A DNA stretch of 64,000 nt, taken from Aeoliella straminimaris (lineage in GTDB: Bacteria > Planctomycetota > Planctomycetia > Pirellulales > Lacipirellulaceae). Position numbers and translations under genes: made by a program. The DNA lies in assembly GCF_024054565.1 (NCBI RefSeq), contig NZ_JAMXLR010000077.1, positions 62,001-126,000 on the forward strand, read 5' to 3'. The notes beneath the pieces were generated by a model. The model worked only from the letters and a program-made list of their open reading frames with translations. It was not told where the DNA came from and did no database searches. Positions 44,245 through 52,348 of this stretch are shown in pieces; position 1 is the stretch's first letter, and the number at the start of each line of letters is the position of its first letter.

Positions 44245-45051
44245 CTATCGGCGACGAGTCCACGAATCGTTGCCAAACTTGTCCGTTTCCACGGCCCTAA
44301 TGGCTTTTCGTTCGCCAACGGAAAAGGGCAGGGCCTTGGTCAATTCGAGGCCAAGCTGGTCGGCGACCGAGCTAGTCCAAAGTTCGCCCAACTGCTGGGC
44401 GTTTATTCCTTGGCCGGTTAGCTCAGCCACACCTGGTAGCTCTGGCGCCTGCGGCGACTGGGCAAGCAGCACGCCGCCGTGTTGTAGCACCGCACCGCGA
44501 TGCTTGCGTTGGGCGCTGCCGCAGATCTTGAAGCTACCATCGGCCACCAGCGGGTTGGCCTTCGATGTGGTTGATTTGGGGTCGGACGTGTAGATCACGT
44601 CGCCCTTAGCTCTACGTAAGAAACAGAGAAAGGGTTCCCCATTTCCACGCGCGTCGGTTTCCCGGCATCGCGTGAATTCCGCCCCTACGGGTTGGACAAT
44701 CTGTGTGAGTACGGCAATCAGCGAGGTGTGCGCAGCGTCGTAAAGCTGCTGGGTACTCTTCGCAAGCGCGTGACCTGGAGGAACCGCCAGGCTGTAGGTC
44801 AGCTCGCGGTCGTGCACCAGCGCCCCGCCACCCGAGGCGCGGCGAACCACAGGGCAGTCGAGGCTCGTGGCGTGCGACTGGCGATCTTCGTACGCCTGGA
44901 AGTAACCAAGCGACAGCGTGGCCCCGCGCCACTGGTACAGCCGCAGCGTCATGACGCCCTCGTCCGCGGCCCGATTGAGCAGCCACTCGTCGACCGCCAT
45001 ATTCCACGAGCCCGGCTGCGGCGGGTCGACGATGAGTTGGCACTCGGTCAT
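44245..45051 (-). CDS. Lipoyl-transfer enzyme: LipM-like octanoyltransferase or lipoate-protein ligase
   Basis: 268 residues from the ATG at 45051. The biotin/lipoate A/B ligase fold shows MAVDEWLL, RRASGGGALVHDRELTYSL (substrate-binding loop) and KICGSAQRKHRGAVLQHGGVLL. Lys175 in the KxxGSAQ motif binds the acyl intermediate. Cys143 in EPFLCF lies where LipM-type octanoyltransferases keep their catalytic cysteine, so LipM is slightly favoured over LplA. An insertion of about 18 Ser/Thr/Lys-rich residues (154-171) separates these motifs. It closes the glycine-cleavage run and would attach the lipoyl precursor to GcvH. Its start codon lies 8 bases from repeat unit E1. Confidence 0.82.
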   Translation of the reverse strand: MTECQLIVDPPQPGSWNMAVDEWLLNRAADEGVMTLRLYQWRGATLSLGYFQAYEDRQSHATSLDCPVVRRASGGGALVHDRELTYSLAVPPGHALAKSTQQLYDAAHTSLIAVLTQIVQPVGAEFTRCRETDARGNGEPFLCFLRRAKGDVIYTSDPKSTTSKANPLVADGSFKICGSAQRKHRGAVLQHGGVLLAQSPQAPELPGVAELTGQGINAQQLGELWTSSVADQLGLELTKALPFSVGERKAIRAVETDKFGNDSWTRRR

Positions 45052-45059
45052 GGGATGGA

Positions 45060-45922
45060 TGTCACGTAGAGACGCGGAGACGGCGGAGGGAGGAATATAG
45101 GAACGCGGATGGACGCGGGTTGGGCAGGATGTTCGCGGGTAGCGCGGGAGTTTCACGCTGAGGCAGCTTTGGCCAGTCCATTTAAGAAGGCAGCCGATTT
45201 ATGGGAAATGCACAACAGACGCGACTAGACTATGTGTCTCACCATTCTTGCGGCAAGTGTTCGAGCTTCTCGATTATCTCATCGTAGTCGCGAGCTGAAT
45301 TCGTGAAATCTTCAATTCCGTAGTAGCCATTTGGATAATAGCACAGCACTTGGCCGACATAGATGAGGTCGTCAGTTCCATGGATACACCACTCGTGCTG
45401 CTCCTCGATATCCCATTCGGGGACGGCATAAACTACAACCAGTTCGGGGCCTTGAGCACGCACTGACTCGACTTCGACATGTCGCCAAATATGCTCAGGG
45501 CGTTTGATGACTGGGACTGTAGGAGGCGTTGCTGCAATCGCATCCACCTTGTCCAGATAGTCTGCAAAACAAGCGCGTTCTATTCTAGTACGGAGCGAAT
45601 CGGACCACCGTTCCATATTCGCTAGAGCTAAATGCTCTTCACCAGTGGGCTCCGTGAAGTCATCAACTACTTTTACTTCGACGTTGAGCCAAGGAAATCT
45701 CACTCTAGAAGGGGGCTGATGACACATAGGAGGACCTCTGTGCGCTGCGACAATCGTCAGTGCTCTATGGCGTTTCGCCAGTTTCTAGCCACTACCGGTC
45801 GCCGATGCCAAAACCACCTCGGCTTCATCGTCAGGAATACCATCTCTCACGTTCAAATCCGCGACAATCCTGCCAAATCCGCGCCCCATTCCTCTCTGCC
45901 GTCTCCGCGTCTCCGCGTGACA
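45060..45922. mobile_element. Repeat-bounded cargo unit E1 (8-base arrays, inverted), between the lipoyl gene and gcvPB
   Basis: Both ends read TGTC inward followed by degenerate 8-base units. Left (45060-45093): ACGTAGAG, ACGCGGAG, ACGGCGGAG. Right, reverse complement of 45894-45922: ACGCGGAG, ACGCGGAG, ACGGCAGAG. The arms form an inverted repeat of about 30 bases with few mismatches. The left end is 8 bases from the start codon of the lipoyl gene and the right end 3 bases from the gcvPB stop codon. One AT-rich gene (45239-45727) is inside. No transposase is present. The mobile nature is inferred from the structure and from unit E2. Confidence 0.6.
45239..45727 (-). CDS. DUF6985-like hypothetical protein, cargo of unit E1
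   Basis: 162 residues from the ATG at 45727. The C-terminal half reads VVVYAVPEWDIEEQHEWCIH, DLIYVGQVLCYYPNGYYG, which resembles DUF6985-type proteins (a WDxEHGxxI/IxxVGQ pattern), a family common near polymorphic toxins. Assignment is tentative. No signal peptide. Its base composition is visibly AT-richer than the flanking glycine-cleavage genes. It lies alone inside inverted repeat arms in the same orientation as the operon. Confidence 0.6.
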   Translation of the reverse strand: MCHQPPSRVRFPWLNVEVKVVDDFTEPTGEEHLALANMERWSDSLRTRIERACFADYLDKVDAIAATPPTVPVIKRPEHIWRHVEVESVRAQGPELVVVYAVPEWDIEEQHEWCIHGTDDLIYVGQVLCYYPNGYYGIEDFTNSARDYDEIIEKLEHLPQEW

Positions 45923-45925
45923 CCC

Positions 45926-47386
45926 CTACATACAAGCCAAGCACGGATTCCGCGCGGCCGCTACTTCGTTGGGGCGGCTGATGCTCGTGGTGTGGGGGGC
46001 GTCGTGCAGGAGATCCGGATCTTCTTCGGTGATGCGGAACAAGGTTTCGGCAAACGCGTCGAGCGTGTCCTTGCTCTCGGTTTCCGTCGGCTCGATCATG
46101 AACGCTTCCTTCACCGTCAGCGGGAAGTAGACCGTGGGGGCGTGGAAGCCGTAGTCCAATAGCCGCTTGGCGATGTCCATCGCCGTGATGCCTTTCTCGG
46201 CCTTGAGCTTGGAGACCGTGGCCACGAACTCGTGCATGCACCGCTCGCCCTGCGGCACTGGCAGGAAGTGCTTTACCTTGGCCAGCAGGTAGTTGGCGTT
46301 CAGCACCGCGTTTTCGCTCACCTCTCGCAGACCCTGCGGCCCGTGCGTGCGAATGTAAGCGTAAGCCCGCAGCAGTACGCCCGTGTTGCCGAAGAACGCG
46401 CGAACCTTGCCGATCGACTTCTCGGGATTAACGAGCTTGAAGTACGCTTCGTCAGAACCAGTCGATTCCTTCTCCACCACGGGGCCGGGCAGGTAGGGGG
46501 CCAGCTTGCCCGTGACGCAGATCGGTCCGGCGCCGGGGCCGCCACCGCCGTGGGGGCCGCTGAAGGTCTTGTGGGGGTTGTAGTGCTGCATGTCGGCGCC
46601 GAAGTCGCCGGGGCGGGTGATGCCGAGGATGGCGTTCATGTTTGCCCCGTCCAGGTAGATCAAACCGCCGCGGGCGTGCACTTCGTCGGCCAGCTTCTGC
46701 ATGTTCGACTCGAAGATGCCCACCGTGTTGGGGTTGGTGATCATGAACACGGCAATCGTGTCGTCGAGCTTGGCGTGGAAGTCCTCCATGTCGACGCCGC
46801 CGTCGATGTTGGTCTTCACGGTCACGGCCTCGAAACCCGCCATCGCGGCGCTGGCCGGGTTGGTGCCGTGGGCGTTGTCGGGCACTAGCACCTTCTTCCG
46901 CTCTTCGCCAATGTCCTTGAAGTAGGCCGCGGCCACCAACAGTGCGGCGAGCTCGCCATGCGCACCGGCCGCCGGTTGCAGGCTGCAAGCCTCGAGGCCC
47001 GAGATCTCCTTCAAGATCTCCTGCATCTCATACAGCATCTCGAGCATGCCCTGCTTGGTCTCTTCGGGCTGGTAGGGGTGCACCTCGGCAAAGCCGGGCA
47101 TGGCGGCCGCCCGCTCGTTTCGCTTGGGGTTGTACTTCATCGTGCAACTGCCCAGCGGGTAGAAGTGCGTGTCGACGCTCATGTTGAGCTGCGACAGGTT
47201 CACGAAGTGACGCACCACCTGCGGCTCGGTCACCTCGGGCATCGCCGGCGGGGCGTCGGCCAGCATACTGGCGGGCAGCAGCGACGAAGGCTCTGCACTC
47301 GGCACATCGCAATCCGGCAGTACCGCTCCCCGGCAACCAGGGCGAGAGAGATCGAAAATCAGTTTGGTGTCGCGAGTATTCTTCAT
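45926..47386 (-). CDS. gcvPB: Glycine dehydrogenase (decarboxylating) subunit 2
   Basis: 486 residues, the usual length for the C-terminal half of the split P-protein. P-protein decarboxylates glycine with PLP and passes the aminomethyl group to lipoyl-GcvH. The Schiff-base Lys273 lies in NPHKTFSGPHGGGG; other signatures are FYPLGSCTMKYNPK, SLQPAAGAHGELA, DNAHGTNPASAAM, TNPNTVGIFE and YLDGANMNAILG. The stop codon lies 3 bases from repeat unit E1. Subunit 1 (gcvPA) is encoded 1.3 kb upstream, separated by unit E3 with its cargo gene. Confidence 0.96.
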   Translation of the reverse strand: MKNTRDTKLIFDLSRPGCRGAVLPDCDVPSAEPSSLLPASMLADAPPAMPEVTEPQVVRHFVNLSQLNMSVDTHFYPLGSCTMKYNPKRNERAAAMPGFAEVHPYQPEETKQGMLEMLYEMQEILKEISGLEACSLQPAAGAHGELAALLVAAAYFKDIGEERKKVLVPDNAHGTNPASAAMAGFEAVTVKTNIDGGVDMEDFHAKLDDTIAVFMITNPNTVGIFESNMQKLADEVHARGGLIYLDGANMNAILGITRPGDFGADMQHYNPHKTFSGPHGGGGPGAGPICVTGKLAPYLPGPVVEKESTGSDEAYFKLVNPEKSIGKVRAFFGNTGVLLRAYAYIRTHGPQGLREVSENAVLNANYLLAKVKHFLPVPQGERCMHEFVATVSKLKAEKGITAMDIAKRLLDYGFHAPTVYFPLTVKEAFMIEPTETESKDTLDAFAETLFRITEEDPDLLHDAPHTTSISRPNEVAAARNPCLACM

Positions 47387-47490
47387 GTTCTTTTTGGTTG
47401 AACCGCCAAGGAGGTTCTAGTGGCGAGCCGGAACGCCACGTCCTGGAGATGCAGCGCCCGGAGTTAGGTTGGTTTGGTTTTGTTGTTAAC

Positions 47491-47614
47491 CACGGAGTGC
47501 ACAGAGGTCACGGAGTTTTTCGAACACTAATCTTCGCTAATAACAAAATTAGTGAGGATTAGCGTAGATTAGTGTTCCTCGGTTCTTCTCTGTGCGTCTC
47601 TGTGTCCTCTGTGG
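47491..47614. repeat. Nonamer-array inverted element without cargo (inside E3)
   Basis: Left array: CACGGAGTG, CACAGAGGT, CACGGAGTT (47491-47517). Right array, inverted: CCACAGAGG, ACACAGAGA, CGCACAGAG (reverse complement of 47588-47614). Between them an inner inverted repeat pairs GAACACTAATC-N-N-CGCTAAT (47522-47541) with ATTAGCG-N-A-GATTAGTGTTC (47558-47577), 18 of 20 bases matching. The same inner and left sequences recur at 54887-54981. Confidence 0.75.
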
Positions 47615-47708
47615 TGGGTCTGTTCTCGATGTCAAACGGCGGGCTAGTTGCGGTCTCGGTTATGCTCCGGCTGGTGGATACCCTAGTGGTCGGCAGCGGG
47701 TATTATGT

Positions 47709-48530
47709 TTACTTTTCTTCGTCAAAGGGCGGGAGGGCTTCAAGGTACTTTGATGTAGTCTCCGTCTCCTCTGTGGTTGGTTTCCGCAGTGTAAAGCTAC
47801 TAGTAAAAGACAATTTCATCGGAGGAGTATTCAACAGTTCCGTGGCAGGGAGATTCATAGTCATCGATATGCTCTTGGGCATGATATTCCGTTTATGCAG
47901 CAGTTCGTCAAGCTTCAGCTGTGTGCCCGCAGGAAGTCTCTGAAGTTGCATTGCCTTGTGTATCGCATTGAGTCGATCGTATTTGTAGAACCTCGACCGA
48001 TCCTCCTCCGATATGTTTGGCATTGCAACGATGTCGTAGCTAACGAACTTCCCCTCCACAGTGAGAGTGGAGTTGCTTGCGGTGATCTTGAATTCCGGGG
48101 TAAGACCTTCACGAATGAATTGCTTCTCTTCCTCGCTTGAAGCAGCTTCAAGTGCCTTTTCGAATCTCTCTATAATGAGTCGCTCAGCTCTTTTCCAATC
48201 GGATTTACTCACCCACTTTCGCTCATTGAAGTCGTACCAACACTTCTTGTCGAGATTGAAAACAACGGGTAGATAGTTGTCTTGATCACCATTCACGTTC
48301 TTAGGAGGAACGGAGAAAGCGTAAGGTCCGCTGAACAAAACACGGCTCTGCGACTCCCTTTTCTCACCATTAACCTCTACAGAGACTGAATGATATAATG
48401 TCGAATGATTAGCGGGCTCAGTCGCCATCACGTTGCTTGGGACTACCGGTGCGCCACCAAAGGTGATTGCAAGCAGAGCGAGGGCTCCGGGGGCCATAGA
48501 GTATCCTCTGAAAGGTAGGCGTTTTCTCAT
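47709..48530 (-). CDS. Exported hypothetical protein, cargo of unit E3
   Basis: 273 residues from an ATG at 48530. Signal peptide about 1-36 (YSMAPGALALLAITFGGAPV). The mature protein is charged with no Cys-rich motif: LYHSVSVEVNGEKRESQSRV, YDFNERKWVSKSDWKRAERL, SYDIVAMPNISEEDRSRFYK, LKLDELLHKRNIMPKSISM. Composition is around half GC by eye, against well over 60% in gcvPA/gcvPB. The C-terminal codons for PTTEETETTSK (near 47758-47780) match a nonamer unit of the flanking array, so the repeat may have supplied the gene end. No family recognised. Confidence 0.6.
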   Translation of the reverse strand: MRKRLPFRGYSMAPGALALLAITFGGAPVVPSNVMATEPANHSTLYHSVSVEVNGEKRESQSRVLFSGPYAFSVPPKNVNGDQDNYLPVVFNLDKKCWYDFNERKWVSKSDWKRAERLIIERFEKALEAASSEEEKQFIREGLTPEFKITASNSTLTVEGKFVSYDIVAMPNISEEDRSRFYKYDRLNAIHKAMQLQRLPAGTQLKLDELLHKRNIMPKSISMTMNLPATELLNTPPMKLSFTSSFTLRKPTTEETETTSKYLEALPPFDEEK

Positions 48531-48666
48531 TTAGCACTCTGCCTGACCGATGTGTCGAGCCCTTTTATTTCTTTATCGCTCAGATGGCCGGTTGCGAGCG
48601 ATATCAGCTCTTGTGGTCTTTGTATATTGGTTGTTCAACTCCGGGCGCTGACGCTCCCGGCTCGCC

Positions 48667-50052
<1,386 letters not shown>

Positions 50053-50055
50053 GGG

Positions 50056-50151
50056 GGAATTCGGAACTCGGAATTCGGATTGCGGAATTAAATGAGATAC
50101 GGAAGCACGGGCTGCCAAATGCGATTCCGCATTCCGCATTCCGCACTCCGC
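50056..50151. repeat. Inverted heptamer arrays between gcvPA and gcvH (unit E5)
   Basis: Left array of five 7-base units (50056-50090): GGAATTC, GGAACTC, GGAATTC, GGATTGC, GGAATTA. Right array of four inverted units (50124-50151): ATTCCGC three times, then ACTCCGC. The right array ends two bases before the gcvH stop codon and the left begins four bases from the gcvPA start. No cargo gene. Confidence 0.75.
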
Positions 50152-50153
50152 AT

Positions 50154-50552
50154 TTAGTGTGCTTCTTCTTCGCACGCCTTTTGGTAGGTGGCGTAGTCCA
50201 TCAGTTTGTCGAGACCCGTCTCGCTGGCGAGCTTGATCTTGCAGACCCAGCCGGCGCCGAAGGGGTCTTCGCTCAATGTTTCCAAGGTATCGGGCAGGGG
50301 CTCGTTGATCTCGACCACTTCGCCCTCTACGGGACTATAGAGGTCGCTCACGGCTTTGACAGACTCAATTTCGCAAATCGAGTCGCCTGGCTTCACTTGC
50401 TGGCCAACTTTCGGCAGTTCCATGAATACCAAGTCGGTCAGCGCCTCAACGGCGAAGGCCGAGATGCCCACCGTGGCCACCTTCGAGCCACCTTCCTCAG
50501 CAAGCGACACCCACTCGTGTGTCTTGGCGTACAGCAAAGTCTCAGGATTCAT
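50154..50552 (-). CDS. gcvH: Glycine cleavage system H protein
   Basis: 132 residues, normal length. GcvH carries the aminomethyl group on a lipoyl-lysine arm between P, T and L proteins. The lipoylation site is Lys66 in CEIESVKAVSDLYSP; flanking motifs are THEWVSL, TVGISAFAVEALTDLVFMEL and VVEINEPLPDTLE. Start is an ATG at 50552 with GGAGCAAGAA upstream. Unit E5 follows its stop codon and unit E2 precedes its start by about 37 bases. Confidence 0.96.
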   Translation of the reverse strand: MNPETLLYAKTHEWVSLAEEGGSKVATVGISAFAVEALTDLVFMELPKVGQQVKPGDSICEIESVKAVSDLYSPVEGEVVEINEPLPDTLETLSEDPFGAGWVCKIKLASETGLDKLMDYATYQKACEEEAH

Positions 50553-50589
50553 CGTTTCTTGCTCCTGTAGGGGGCATTCTTGGGGAAGG

Positions 50590-51049
50590 TGTCACGCAGA
50601 GACGCAGAGGCGCGGAGGAGGGAGGGGAGCTAGTCTGCAGCGCCGTTTGCAATCCGAGTGATACCGTCCTTCATCAGGTTGACGTTGAAGTTTAAAAGTA
50701 GACCGATCTTCTTGTCGGTCAAACGGAGGTAGGTAAGCAGCTGTTTTTTGTGAACGGGTGCAATCTCTTCGACTGATTTCAGTTCAATGACCACTTGGTC
50801 TTCCACAAGCAAGTCAATTCGAAAACCGGCTTCGATTCTTACTCCAAAGTAAGTAATGGGTAGCGGGACTTCTTTTTCGACTGTAAGCCCTCGCTCCCTC
50901 AATTCATACGCCAGGCACTGTAGGTAAACCGATTCGAGCAATCCAGGTCCAAGGTGGGAATGTACCTTGACTGCTGCGTCGACAATCTGCCTCGTTATGT
51001 CGTTAATCTCCAATTCTTCTCTCTGCGGTCTCTGTGCCTCTGCGTGACA
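50590..51049. mobile_element. Repeat-bounded cargo unit E2 (8-base arrays, inverted), between gcvH and gcvT
   Basis: Left end: TGTC then ACGCAGAG, ACGCAGAG, GCGCGGAG, GAGGGAGG (50590-50625). Right end read inward on the minus strand: TGTC then ACGCAGAG, GCACAGAG, ACCGCAGA (51049-51022). The first 12 bases of the two arms are identical. The right end lies 5 bases from the gcvT stop codon. The whole unit contains only the GxxExxY gene, and the right array supplies the purine-rich sequence upstream of that gene's start. Same family as unit E1. Confidence 0.65.
50630..51013 (-). CDS. GxxExxY family PDDEXK-nuclease-like protein, cargo of unit E2
   Basis: 127 residues if the TTG at 51013 is used (MEINDITRQIVDAAVKVHSH), which matches the family start; a GTG at 51052 inside the repeat arm would add 13 residues encoded by the array. 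The eponymous motif GLLESVY (G-x-x-E-x-x-Y) is present, followed by the restriction-fold core GFRIDLLVEDQVVIELKSVE (Asp, then Glu-x-Lys) and LLTYLRLTDKKIGLLLNFNV. The family (TIGR04256/PF13366 type) is widespread and of unknown function. The gene is AT-rich compared with gcvH and gcvT. Confidence 0.88.
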   Translation of the reverse strand: MEINDITRQIVDAAVKVHSHLGPGLLESVYLQCLAYELRERGLTVEKEVPLPITYFGVRIEAGFRIDLLVEDQVVIELKSVEEIAPVHKKQLLTYLRLTDKKIGLLLNFNVNLMKDGITRIANGAAD

Positions 51050-51054
51050 CACCT

Positions 51055-52182
51055 TTACTTTCCGCGTTGGTAAAACGGCAGCGGGACGACGGTCGCGGGG
51101 AGTTGGGTGCCGCGGATGTCGACGGAGAGGGGGGTGCCGATTGCCGACACGGCAGGCTTTACGTAAGCCATGGCCAGCGGTCGTTCAAATGTAGGCGAGT
51201 AGGTGCCGCTGGTCACGGTGCCGACCGGCTTGTCGCCTTCCAGCACCGGGCAGCCATCACGGGCCGCGCGGCGACCGTCCATCTGCAGGCCGACTCGCAC
51301 TGGGCGAGCCCCTTCGGTGGCGCTCACCAGGGCGTCGCGGCCAATGAAGTCGCGGTCTGGCAGGTTCACGGCAAAGTCGAGCCCCGCCTGAAGCGGATTG
51401 ATGTTTTCCGAGAGCTCATGACCATACAGTGGCATCCCCGCCTCGAGCCGGAGCGTGTCGCGGGCGCCCAGGCCGACGGCCATTCCCTCCGATTCTTCGA
51501 TCGACTCGTGCAGCGTTTCCCAGATCTCCACGGCATTCTCGGCCGGGCAGATGATCTCGCAACCATCCTCGCCGGTGTAGCCGGTGCGGCTCAGGTAGCA
51601 GTCGTGGCCCAGCACGCGGGTGGCGATGCCGCGGTAGTACCGCAGCGAGGTCAGCTCGCAGTCGCACAGCGGGTCGGTCTTCTCGATGGCCAGCGGACCC
51701 TGCAGGGCAATCATGGCCGTGCTGTGGGTGAGGTCCTCGGTGCGGGCGGCGAACTCCACCTGGCGATCGACCAGCCAGTCGAGAATCTTCTGGCGGTTGC
51801 TGGCGTTGACCACCATGTGGAACGATGGCGGATTGGGCATGCTCTGCAGTTCGCCGTCCCAGCGATAAACGAGCACGTCGTCCAGTATGCCACCGTCGGC
51901 GTTGCACATCAGGCCATAGCGAATCTGTCCCGGTTTCATGTCGGCGATGCGACGAGTCACCATCGCGTCGAGGAACTTCGCCGTATCGGGACCATGGAAC
52001 GCCAGGCGACCCATGTGCGAAATGTCGAACAGGCCAGCGGCCGTACGGGTAGCGTTGTGCTCATCGACAATGGACGCGTACTGCACCGGCATACTCCAGC
52101 CGGCGAAGTCGACCATTCGGCCGCCATGCGCGGCGTGCCAGTCGTGTAGCGGTGTGTGAGCCAGGTTCGCAGTGGTCGGCAT
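51055..52182 (-). CDS. gcvT: Aminomethyltransferase (glycine cleavage T protein)
   Basis: 375 residues from the ATG at 52182. T protein releases ammonia from aminomethyl-GcvH and forms 5,10-methylene-tetrahydrofolate. Signatures: TPLHDWHAAHGGRMVDFAGW, GLFDISHMGRL, GGILDDVLVYRW, LSRTGYTGEDGCEI, GARDTLRLEAGMPLYGHELS and GTYSPTFERPLAMAYV. It heads the gcv run after rnr; unit E2 follows its stop and unit E6 lies between it and rnr. The frame upstream of 52182 is not family sequence. Confidence 0.96.
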   Translation of the reverse strand: MPTTANLAHTPLHDWHAAHGGRMVDFAGWSMPVQYASIVDEHNATRTAAGLFDISHMGRLAFHGPDTAKFLDAMVTRRIADMKPGQIRYGLMCNADGGILDDVLVYRWDGELQSMPNPPSFHMVVNASNRQKILDWLVDRQVEFAARTEDLTHSTAMIALQGPLAIEKTDPLCDCELTSLRYYRGIATRVLGHDCYLSRTGYTGEDGCEIICPAENAVEIWETLHESIEESEGMAVGLGARDTLRLEAGMPLYGHELSENINPLQAGLDFAVNLPDRDFIGRDALVSATEGARPVRVGLQMDGRRAARDGCPVLEGDKPVGTVTSGTYSPTFERPLAMAYVKPAVSAIGTPLSVDIRGTQLPATVVPLPFYQRGK

Positions 52183-52271
52183 GGGGGGGACCTCGGTGGG
52201 GAGGGGGCGCCGAGAGACTTCGGGTGCAGGAATACCGCATTCTAGCCGGCCGCACGCCACTTGCCAGGGGT

Positions 52272-52345
52272 GAGGTGCGAAGGCGGAGTTCGGAATGTGG
52301 AATCTAGGGCGAGAGAAACGGCGGTGCATTCCGCCATCCGCATTT
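52272..52345. repeat. Short inverted heptamer-like arms between gcvT and rnr (unit E6)
   Basis: GCGGAGTTCGGAATG near 52273-52287 is matched, inverted, by CATTCCGCCATCCGC near 52327-52341 (3 mismatches in 15). The units belong to the same GGAATNC/ATTCCGC family as E5. The right arm ends a few bases before the rnr stop codon. No cargo. Confidence 0.55.
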
Positions 52346-52348
52346 GAC

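Larger units (their letters stand above)
47422..48666. mobile_element. Repeat-bounded cargo unit E3, between gcvPB and gcvPA
   Basis: Outer inverted modules: GGCGAGCCGG ... CAGCGCCCGGAGTT at 47422-47465 and its inverse at 48637-48666, where the last base touches the gcvPA stop codon. Inside at the left is a complete 9-base-array element (47491-47614). The gene at 47709-48530 occupies the rest. The same outer module occurs at 54836-54865 in unit E4. Mobile nature is inferred. Confidence 0.55.

Noticed and set aside
47491..47614. Possible CRISPR or other regular array
   Set aside because: Units are only 9 bases, without unique spacers, and face each other as inverted arms. No cas genes in the window.
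50053..50175. N-terminal extension of gcvPA
   Set aside because: It encodes only the heptamer array (repeated NAE/CGMRNAE-like residues). Family alignment starts at the MPYLYNTPEDQAE methionine.
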